Part shown: positions 23,724-33,700 of the stretch, piece by piece
How the letters are laid out: each line of letters begins with the position of its first letter
Position numbering within the stretch: position 1 is the stretch's first letter
Assembly: GCA_027625915.1 (NCBI GenBank)
Contig: JANTQA010000063.1
Span: forward strand, 4,111,501 to 4,175,500
Direction: 5' to 3'
Source of the DNA: Anaeramoeba flamelloides
Lineage: Eukaryota; Metamonada; Anaeramoebidae
DNA: 64,000 nucleotides
The notes under the pieces: model-generated
The model's database searches: none
Told to the model about the DNA's origin: nothing
The model's input: only the letters and a program-made list of their open reading frames with translations
Translations under genes and position numbers: made by a program

Positions 23724-24494
23724 TTATTTTTGGAGGTTAGATTGTTTTAATAAAAACTCCAATCTTAACTCTTCGAATGATTTGCCTTGATGACCTTTTT
23801 TTGCTGTTATTGCCCAGATCAATTCCGAAGAACTTCGCTTATTACACTTTAATGGCTTGTACCTGGTTTTTCTGTTCAAGTCTCTAAATCTCATTTCCTC
23901 AAGTGAAAATTGGGAATATTTCTCGAGCGCGGTGATCGTTACTAAGGTGACTGTTTGGTTTGAGTAAGATGAATTTGTATTCGTTGTAGTTTTCCTGTAA
24001 GTATAATTCGCCATCTCAATGAGGGTACAGTCATTTTCATCATCACTTTCAAGGTAAACACGAAGAGGCGAGTATTTGACTGGATCCAATTTCAAATTTT
24101 GATATATATTGTTTGATGTGCTTTTACCGCCAACGCCTGAATTATTTGAGGATTTGTTTGCGTTGCGCTTTTTGTAATTGAGCCGCATTTCTTCAACAGA
24201 AAGGTCTTTATATTTCTCCATTGCGCTGATGCTTTGCAAAATTTCGGTGTCTTTCGGATTTCGTTTTTTGATCGTGGTTGTCGAATATTGCAAAGGCTCG
24301 GGATTGAGATGATCGTAATACCTTAACTCCTCAAGAGAAAGACTTTGGTATTCTTTCATGCTCGTTATACATAACAAGTCTACTTGTGAGTTGGTTGGGA
24401 TTATTTCAATTTCGTTGTTAAAAACTTTGTCCCTTATCTTACGGGAATATTTGGGTGCTTTTGTTGTTCTTTTATTTTTGTTTTTTGACATCAC
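23724..24494 (-). CDS. Protein with four tandem Nup98-type GLEBS (Rae1/Gle2-binding) motifs
   Basis: Intronless, 256 residues, richer in GC than its surroundings; the first ATG (24494) is followed by a second in frame. Four copies of I-[ST]-[AS]-x5-[YH]-x3-S-x-E-E-[LM]-R are present: residues 43-61 (ITSMKEYQSLSLEELRYYD), 89-107 (ISAMEKYKDLSVEEMRLNY), 187-205 (ITALEKYSQFSLEEMRFRD) and 229-247 (ITAKKGHQGKSFEELRLEF). The Nup98 GLEBS segment, from memory, reads CITAMKEYESKSLEELRLED; motif 1 matches most of these positions. GLEBS binds the WD40 protein Rae1/Gle2 at the nuclear pore. No FG repeats and no autoproteolytic Nup98 C-terminal domain are present, so this is not an ordinary Nup98. The linkers are Asn/Ser/Thr-rich with a basic N-terminus (KNKNKRTTKAPKYSRK) and an acidic patch (ESDDEND, about 149-155). 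Inference: a multivalent Rae1 scaffold or competitor. The fourth motif is the most diverged. Confidence 0.75.
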   Translation of the reverse strand: MMSKNKNKRTTKAPKYSRKIRDKVFNNEIEIIPTNSQVDLLCITSMKEYQSLSLEELRYYDHLNPEPLQYSTTTIKKRNPKDTEILQSISAMEKYKDLSVEEMRLNYKKRNANKSSNNSGVGGKSTSNNIYQNLKLDPVKYSPLRVYLESDDENDCTLIEMANYTYRKTTTNTNSSYSNQTVTLVTITALEKYSQFSLEEMRFRDLNRKTRYKPLKCNKRSSSELIWAITAKKGHQGKSFEELRLEFLLKQSNLQK

Positions 24495-26280
24495 GTTAGG
24501 CGAAGTAGATCCTGGGTGTTAAACTAAAACCAAGTTGATTGCAAGTTTTTGGGTTGTGGTTGTTATTATTGGTTAATTTATTTTCGTTTTTGTTCTTTCG
24601 TTTGGTTGTTAGTTGGTTCGTTTCTTTGAAGATCGATTAAAAAAAAACTTTTTTTTTTTTTTTTTGGGAAACGATAAAAAAATGAAAACACAATTAGTCA
24701 AAAGCATCAATCTAAGAGATTTGTTGAATTTAACCACATGTTTAAAATCAATTAACAAAGGATTTGAAATTCCCCTTCTTTCCACTATGTAAATACACTA
24801 ATAATTATTCTTTTTGCTCTGATTTGTCTTTAAAAATGGATGGAGATCTAAATTCATACTTTTCTATTTTATTTTTAAAGAATTTCTTGAACCAGATCCG
24901 TTAAAATGATTTGTTCAAATCTTAGTTTTATTTCCCAAGCCCTTTTCACGGTTTTAAATTTCATAAGTAAAACAATTACCCTAACAATTGGCGACTTTTT
25001 TTGGAATTTAAAAAGAAAAATATTTTTTGTTTATTTTCTTCTTTTTGTTTTAACTGTTAAATCTTCAAACCAAACCGACATTTTTTTTGTTGTCCTCTTT
25101 TTGGGTGAAGTTTTTTTAATGATTTGATTGGTTTTTTTTGTAAAATTGTCCCTTTCAAAAGAAATTTGAATATTTGGAAACAATCAAAAAGAACTAATAT
25201 TTGATCATTTTTCAAGCTCAATTTTATTGACTGTCAAAACTGACTTGAACAAGATCGTCTGGATCTATTTTTTATAATTATCTTTCAAATACTTATTATC
25301 AACAATACAAAACAACTGAAATTTTTCTTCCAAGGTTTATTCGGAACAATTATAGTAGGATCTTCATTTTCAGAAACAAAAAAGGTTCAAAGGATTGACA
25401 ATAATTACTCTTGTTAAAAAAAACCGTTAGTAGTTGTTAAACTCAGGATTTATCATAAGAAATCTTTCTTTTTTCAAATAGTTTTAGCTTTAATAAGGAC
25501 ATAAGATTTCTACAAAAAACAAAAATTGTAAAATAAATATTTACCAATCAGTGGGGAAGAGTTTACGACAAGAGAAGTCTAAAATCAAATTAGGTTGTTA
25601 TTGAAGATAAATTATATAACTGGGGTATTATACAATTCCTTTAATAGCGCCGGGAAACAATGTAAAAAACACTTTTTTCTCTTTTACGAGGATTTTTTCT
25701 GTTGAAGTCAATGAAAATAGTGTGATTTTGACTTTCTTCAATGCCAAAAAAATACAATATATTTTTTCGTTTAAACCTCTTGAGAATTCTCAAGCCTTTA
25801 AGGACCACCCTTTTAGGTGAAAACAATGGAATAATAGATAGAATATTCACTGAAAGAGTTATGTAATCCAAGTAATATTTGTCTGAGTGGTATTTCTTTT
25901 AGAAAAAATGAAAAATTTTCAATAATTTTACCAATTTTCTATTTTTCAACCTTGAAAGATCATGCCTAAATTTGATTCCAATATTTTAGAATTTCCTTTT
26001 GAACTTTCCAAAGCAAAAATTATGCCTCTGGCTGTACTACATATTTTTAACATTTATTTTTACGAGTATGAAATGTTCTCATATTTGAAATGCACTTGAA
26101 AATCCTCAAAAGCCATTTTTTGCAAGTTTTTTTTTGTTATTTTCAATTTTCCTTTTTATTTAAAAAGATAGAAAAAAAATATGCATGAAAAGATAAAGAT
26201 GACAAAAAAAATTTTTTTTTTTGTCCAATTTCTTCCATATGAAAATTTGTTGTGAGAAGTGAAAGTGGAATAAAACAATT

Positions 26281-26340
26281 ACCCAACCTCACCCCTACCC
26301 CCCCACCACAAGGGTGGGCACGCAGTCCTTAAAAACCGAG
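26281..26340. other. GC-rich island with G-quadruplex potential on the minus strand
   Basis: Read on the minus strand it holds GGGGGGGTAGGGG followed by TGAGGTTGGG: enough G-runs of three or more for a G-quadruplex. The adjacent CCCACC/GGTGGG can form a small hairpin. It is the most G/C-rich short stretch in the window and lies in deep AT-rich spacer. Function unknown. Confidence 0.5.
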
Positions 26341-26378
26341 AAAAAGAATTAAATTTTTGAAAAAAAAAATTATATATA

Positions 26379-26572
26379 GTCAGTTTCACTTTTAAGGCAC
26401 AAACTTTCAACGATATTTAAGCTACAAAGAAAATCACAAATTCAGGCACATTTTTCAAATTTCTAGTCAAATAAATTGAATCAAAAGAAATTCCTAAAAA
26501 TTTGTTTAATCCGATATTTTTATGTTCCTTAAATTTCATTGTAAATCTGTGTATTAAAAGTGAAACTGGTTG
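26379..26572. mobile_element. Diverged copy of the Tc1/mariner-like MITE
   Basis: It begins TATAGTCAGTTTCACTTTTAAGGC and ends AAAAGTGAAACTGGTTGTATA, matching the five better copies at 39718, 41308, 41579, 48684 and 51381, but the inner part of the palindrome has drifted. This looks like the oldest copy in the window. Confidence 0.7.
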
Positions 26573-27048
26573 TATATCACAATAATAAAAGGAAACTGCC
26601 GAGAAAACCAAGAAAAAGCACCAATCCCCAAAAAACACCGAGGGTTTGATTTAAAATATCTGATAAAATGACCTTTTGTTCATCAATCTTTAATATTCGC
26701 TCTTGGTTTTCTTGGCAATTGATTAGAAAATTTATCTTTAAAATGTATTAAAGCCGAAAAAAAAATATTTTTTAAATTTAAAATTAAAAATTTTTAGATT
26801 ATTTCTTTCTATTTTAGTTATATTCCAAATAAAATAAAATATTTTTCCCTCATTTTAATTTTTTGTTGATTTATTTTTTTCTGTTTTGATAATATAAATA
26901 AAGATAACTAAAAGCCAAAGAATAATTTTCAAAAAAAAAACTCTTTAGTAGCTCAACAGAAATACATGAAAAAACTAGGTTTATTTTAAGTTTCCCTATT
27001 TTAAATATACCCTAAATGTGATAGTTCTATATATTTCAACTAAAGTCC

Positions 27049-27603
27049 ATTTCACTAAAATGTACCTAGCCAAAAATAAAAAATTCGCTTTATTTTTAAG
27101 AATCAACCAAATCTAAGATTATTTGGAAATAAGTGAAATAATAAAGATCATATTAAAGTCGATAATCATAAATGTAGAGCTTGAACAAACCATGATTTTT
27201 TTTTTAAAAAAAAGTTGTCAAAATATTTTTGGGACCTTTTATTAGAACGTCTCATGCAAATATCCCAATTTCTTTTGAAGAAATTAAAAATTTTGACAAT
27301 AATATTTTTTATTTCTAAATTTATTGATTTTAAAAGAAAATAAAAATCTTAAATTTTCTTAATATTAATTTGGAGTTTTTTTACATTTTTTTATTTTTCA
27401 AATTTAATTTTTAACAAAAAAATAAAAAAGAAAATCACAAAAAAAAATAAGAATAAAAAAGAAAAGAAAAAAAAAAAAAAATACTAAATGAGAAAAAATA
27501 ACATCGATATCGAAATCGTAAATTTTTTTTTGAGAATAATAATGAATTAAACTTATATTATATATTCTGTTTCTTCGATAAAACTGGACCCCTTTGATTA
27601 AAA
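27049..27603 (+). mobile_element. CAGTCAAAG-type inverted-repeat element (about 550 bp)
   Basis: The left end is TTTCACTAAAATGTACC and the right end CCCCTTTGATTAAAAAG. Shared blocks are AAGAATCAACCAAATCTA near the left and TTCTTCGATAAAACTGGACC near the right. Other copies are at 34616, 47467, 51006, 55439 and 57226. No open frame. Confidence 0.65.
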
Positions 27604-28002
27604 AGGAGTTTATTCCCTAAGATTAAATTATTAAAATAGTCTATTTGTATTTTTGGGAATTAAAAAAGATCAGTGTATTAGTAAAAAAACTAAAAGATAA
27701 ATAAAATCTGTTCCAATTTAAAGCAAAAAACTTTGAACATAAATTAAGAAATAAAAAAAATTCCCAATTAATACACAAAATCCGAATACTAATAAAATAA
27801 TTTGTAAAAAAAAAGTATTCCAAATATTGGGACTTAAATTTAATTGAAAGTTTTTGTGTTAAAAATAGAGCCAGGTGTTAAAAATATATATCTTTAAAAT
27901 AATTTTTAGGCTAAATAATCAATATTGAGAGTCAAAAGTTGAAAAAGAAATCTCAAAAATTTGTAGTGAAAGATACATTAGGAGTCAAAAAATTCATTTG
28001 TC

Positions 28003-29238
28003 TAAGGGATTAGTGTCTACATAGATTTTTTTGTAACCAAAGTATGTTGTTATAAGGATGAATGATATCAATGTAACATGACTCACATAGAATTTAAAAA
28101 TCTATCTTAAATCTGATTTAACAATAAATTTTAACATTTTTTACTACTGTAGTCAAAATAACCCATATAAAAAAATATAATTCGTGTCTCAAAATAAAAA
28201 GCTTGTTTTTTTTGTTCTAGGAGACCAATACATTAACCAATCAAAGAAACCAATAATAAACCCTAAAAAAATGGTATTGATTTCTTAAAGTTCTATTATT
28301 TAAAAAGAAATTCTAAAAATGAAGGATCAAATTGCTGAATTTATCTCAAAAAATAGAGTAAATTTTTCAAAAAAATTTTTTTCATAAAAAAAAATAAAAA
28401 AATTCAAAAAAATTAAGAATATTATGGAAAATTTTCAACTGCTTGCATGAATAATTGAAATTTTACTGAAAATAACCAGACCTTTACTTTCAAAATTGAT
28501 TTGAACTTAGGGATACTATTTGTTAGTAGATTGGATGTTGCCTTGGTACAAGAATAAAAAAAAAGCACGGATAATATTTTGAAACATGGATTATAGTCGT
28601 TGTCTAAACTTTATTTTGATCACTGTAATGAACACTTTCATAAAGTTCCATATTTTTTTTGATTCCCTTTTAAAGATAAAAAAAATAAAAACTCGAAATA
28701 ATAGTATTCCAGTATTTAATAATTCCATCTTTAGGACTTCCAAAAGCAACTATTGTTTTATACTTTTTTAATTTCAAAGATTAACTCAATAATCATCAAC
28801 ATAAAAACCCAAAGAATGATTAATTTTGTTTCCTTTTTATAAAGCTAATTGTAATATCATTATGTTATCAATATTCCAGAAATAATTGGTCAAAAAAATA
28901 TATCGTTTAATTATTTAATTTGTTTAAAAAAATTGAATTTTTTTGCTATCAATCGACATTTCACTACAAATCTAAGAAAGTTATGTTGGAACTTGAAATT
29001 CTGATTATTAGGTATTCGTGCATAAATTTTTTCTTGAAAGGTAATTTTTTTTCTGAACTTGTTGGGTTTATTTAGCTAATACAAGGGATCATTTTTAATT
29101 GGTGAGATCAACAAATATTACTTCTTGAATAATTGTTTTTTTTAGAGAGACTTGAACTTTGACTCATTAATGTGATTTGCACCTAATAACAACATACTTT
29201 TTTTCTTAAATTTATAATTAGTAGATATTAGACCTTAA
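28003..29238. repeat. AAGGGATTAG-family copy with an insertion
   Basis: The left end is TAAGGGATTAGTGTCTAC and the right end GTAGATATTAGACCTTAA, an inverted pair. Compared with the copy at 60579-61330 it is about 450 bp longer. The extra part (about 28215-28550) is an inverted copy of 29900-30262, so another repeat has landed in it. Confidence 0.5.
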
Positions 29239-29899
29239 TTTGAATTTTAGAGGTTTTTTAAAAAGTATTTTAACAATTTTTTAATTTCTTTTAAATAATT
29301 ATTTTTTTCAATATTTTTACATTAAAAAAAAAGAAGAAATTGATTTGAACTGTTCTATGAATAATGAAATAATAAATTTTTCAAGTTTAAAATAATTATT
29401 GTATTTTTTTTAAAAATTAAGTAGATTTTTTTAAACTGAGTTATTTCAAAACTTAGTGGTTTTATTTTTAAAGTTTATTTTTGTACACTTCCTTGACAGA
29501 TATTAAGATTTCTTTCTACTTTCAAAGAAAATACTTTTTTTTTTAAATAATTCAGAAATGTGTTGGATTTAAAACTGTTTTACCAATGAAAAAAAGGATC
29601 AAGACGATTTAAAAACAATAACTCATTTTGGAAAATATCCTTAAAAGTGAGTTAAGGTATTATAGTAACAGATTTTTACATAGTTTTTTAATTTCAAGAT
29701 GATGAAAAATTATTTTGAATTGGTTTAAAATTTGGAAGTCTACTATTTTATTCTTTACCTTACACTTAATTAATCAAAATTGGAAAATAAAGTCTATTTA
29801 ACATTGAAAAAATGACAAGGTTTGATTTTTTTAACTCGAAAACTTTTGTGATCAAAATAATATGTTCAACAATGACTAACATCAGTGTTCCAAAATATA

Positions 29900-30262
29900 A
29901 CCCCAACTTTTTTTTCTTCTTGTTTCAATGCAACATCCAATTTGCTATACAATAGTTTACCTAGGTTCAAATCAATTTTTAAAGAAAACTACTTGAACTT
30001 TTCCGAAAAATTTAAATTATGAAAGTAATTAGTTGAAAATTTTTCATAATATTCTCAATTTTTTTGAATTTTTTTATTTTTAAATTGATTAGAAATAATT
30101 TATGAAAAATTTACTCTATTTTTTAAGATAAATTTGCAATTTAATCCTTCATTTGAGAATTTCTTTTTCAATAATAGAACTTTAATAAATCAATATCATA
30201 GTTAATTAGGGTTTATTGTTAGTTTCTTGGATCAGGTTACTGTAAAGGTCTTCTATAACAAA
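29900..30262. repeat. Interspersed repeat, inverted copy of 28215-28550
   Basis: Blocks such as GGGTTTATTGTTAGTTTCTT and TTTGAACCTAGG-type ends occur here and, in reverse complement, at 28215-28550. A third, direct partial copy lies at about 40900-41040. No coding capacity. Confidence 0.5.
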
Positions 30263-30740
30263 AAAAACACTTTTTTTTTTATTTTAAAACACGTATTAAA
30301 CTTTTCAACACACAATATTTTAATCACAGTATATAAGTGTGGTATTTATATTTTTCCCAGTTTTTTAATCAAAATTTTGGGAATGAGGTGGTTTTTTTAA
30401 ATAACTTGTTTCTTTACTTTTCAACTTTAAAAAACAATAAAATTTTTTTTGTTTAAATTATTTGTCGAATCAATTTCAATTTTTTTGATTAGGGTCTATT
30501 TTTCGTTTTGAATTGTTTCTTTTTTATGAAGAGTGTTTCTCTCAAAGATCATTTTTTGACTGAAAGAAAACTTTATCAAGATTGAAATTTTCATGAAATG
30601 ACCAAGTGTGATTGTATGTATACTTTTTTCCTCCACTTTTTGATTAAAATCAAACTGAAATTATTTAAAAAATGAAATCAACGAAAAACAAAAATTATTT
30701 TTTTACATCTCCTTTCAAAAAACCAAAACAAACAATCAAA

Positions 30741-33700
30741 ATGTCAACGGATACAATTATCTTCAAATATATAGTAGTAGGGGAAATGGGGACAGGGAAA
30801 ACGTCACTTTGGAATCGTTTCATTGATGATGAAAGTAAGACACATCATCACCACTTTTTTTTTATTTTCATTTTTTTGTTTTCTTTTTCAACATTCTCAT
30901 CCTCAATGACATTCATCAAACATAAAACCTAATTTTATTTCAATTTTCGACCGACAACCGTTTTCCAAAATTGGATCTATTTTTCAAATCGTTCACACAG
31001 ATCACACAAATAATCTCGTAATTCTCTTTTTACTTTTTTTTTTTAAATTTCTCCTTATTCTTTGCGAAAAAGAAATTACAAAAAATCCTTCTCAACACTT
31101 TTTCTTTTTCCTTTCTTTTTGTAATGTTATCAGGGTATTGAATTTTCCGCAAAGGTGCTTCCTTTCAATGACGAGAGGATTAAAGTTCAGGTTTGGGATA
31201 CTGGTAATCATATTCCATCTTTTCTTTTTCTTTTTCTTTTTCTTCACGACTACTTTTGCAATTGATCAATTTATCTCAACACCTTTTGACGTAATCTCAT
31301 TTCAAATACAAATTCATGATCTTGGAAATATTTTCCAATTTGGTACAAAAAATCATTTTATGTCATTTTTTTTATGAAAAATGAAATTGAAATTTTGAGA
31401 TACCTAAACTCGAACACCTTGTTAAGGATGGTAAAAATAGAATTGGAAAATAATCAGTACGATTTTTTAACTTTATAAAAAACCAAGATCAGTACAAACA
31501 TTCAAAAAAAACAACTCTAACTTTTGATGATCACATTGTCACTGATTTTTGAATGTTGGGTTCCGTGAATTGTTCTAGTAATTCGTAAACCAGACTAATT
31601 CACAACAAAGGGGGTTGAGGGTTTCTCTTGTTTTTTGTTTGGTTCTTGTTGTTTTTCCTTGAATTAAATTCCCCACCATGAAAAAGAGGAGAGTGTCTCC
31701 CAGAATTGTTTTTAGAACAACATGATCCATGTTAAACACAAAAAATATTGTTTTTTGTGTTTTTTTGAGAAAATTTTTTTTCGTTTGGATCGTTTCTCTC
31801 AAAGCCCAATTGGTGTATCGAGGAAAATTGGGCTGGTGTGTTGTGGGAAAGGTATGGTGGAATTTCTTTGCATTGAAAGGATCTTTTGAAAATTAAATTT
31901 GCAAAAATTAGTCAGTTTTTTTTATAATTTTTAAAAAAAAATATTGTGCTAGTTGAGAAAAAATGATCTTTTGATTTTTGGAAATGAGGATTTTAGTGGA
32001 TTTGATACAATACCAAACACATTATCGTACCTATTAACCAATTTGTTCTTTGTTTAGAAATAAAAAAGAACCTTTCAACTATAATTCCTCAAAATTTGTC
32101 AATTTTCTCCATTTTGACCTTTATGGTGAAAGTGGCAAACCTTCTCATCTTCTCTCACAGATCAAAAATAAATCAAAGAAACCCCCAACGCGTCTTAAGG
32201 TTTGTCATTTACCTAAATTGAAATTTTCTCAAAAAGCTGTTTTTTCGCAACCTTCTTTGTCATTTTGAGATACGATGAGAGACAACTCCAGTTAAAAAAT
32301 GTCATTTTTTTCGACTTACATCCCACTGAATCAATAATTGTGAGAGTTACTAAACTTCAGAATCATCTTTTATCACACGGGGCATCAAATTTCAATTGCA
32401 AACGTAGTCCTTATAGTTTTAATAAAATAAAATCTTTTTTTCATTTTAATTAATTTGACACTTGTTTGGGGTAACTGTTGATAGAAAAATGTTGGACAGA
32501 GAAAATTAGTTAGAAAGCAATTTTAATTTTGAACATTAATAGAACCTGAAAATGATTTTTAATTTCAATCGTTTGTGAAATAACAAAAGAAAATAACAAT
32601 ACACTAGTATGAAAAAATAAAATTGAAAAAAAAAAGTTAGACAAAACTACTTCACTCCTTAACCTTTCATCTTGAATAATAAAGTTTATTCACAATATAA
32701 TCAAAATTACAGAACTTTAAAATCTTGAGGCTATTGTATTTATTGTTTTTAGTATAACCAACTTTTTTAAAAGTATCTAGTCTAGAAAAAAAGGTATTTT
32801 TCGGGTAAAAAACTACAAATAAACGGAAGAATGAATTATAGATTAATTCAACTTGGAGATATTTACTTTGATAGGTAATAACGAATAGTTATGAAAACAT
32901 TGTACTCATCTAATAAAACTGAAACCGAGAAAAAAAATTACTGAGGATAATTATTGAGAGTGTCCTAGGTTTTTTTTACTTTTTGAAATAAACCGAAAAT
33001 TTTTATAAATTTTCTGTTTATTTCAAAAATTAAAAAAAACCTAACGGAAAATCAAAAAAAAAAGATTTTTTTAAATTTATATCAACAAATAATTCCCTAT
33101 TAATCCAAATAATGGGTTATCAGTTTGAAAGTTATTTATTAAATTTAAAATACTTTTTAGAATATATGATTATAACCTCTTAACTGTGTAAATAAAAATA
33201 TTCAAATTTTTTGCTATTAAATTTGAAAAAAATCTTACTGGAAAATTGAATTTTCCAACTTAAATTGTTAAATACCTTTAAAAGTATTTTTTGATCCAAG
33301 ATCCTTTATTAACTAATAGTGTTTATTATAAATGCAGTTATCAAAAAGTGAAAAATTAGTAAATGTTTGATTTTTTTTTGAAAAAATTTTTTCATGATCG
33401 TGTAGTCTACTTATTAGAATAACGATTAATGTAATTCTACCTTTTCAAAACCTTATCCCTTATAATCTAAAGCAAGCTTAAAAATTATCATTTTCAGAAT
33501 TAATAGTAAACTTTACTACAACTTGGATTTTTGTTAAAATAGCATGATCTACGTTTAGTTATCAACCGTTCAAATGATTATTCTACACACACCACAGATT
33601 AATGAACTTGTAACACATTTAAACCAGGATTTATATAAAATTCACCTAGTTATCAATAGGATTTGATTTTTACTTTTACTAATGTTCCCAATTAACAATG

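Larger units (their letters stand above)
24495..30740. other. Spacer between the GLEBS and Rab genes
   Basis: It contains a GC-rich island (26281-26340), a diverged Tc1/mariner-like MITE (26379-26572), a CAGTCAAAG-type element (27049-27603), an AAGGGATTAG-family copy (28003-29238) that carries another repeat, and the inverted partner of that repeat (29900-30262). No coding exon is supported; the frames at 24906-25127 and 25641-25871 are unremarkable. Confidence 0.55.

Noticed and set aside
31138-32453. Several short plus and minus frames within Rab intron 3
   Set aside because: Composition is richer than average, but no family is recognisable and the Rab reading frame skips the whole region.
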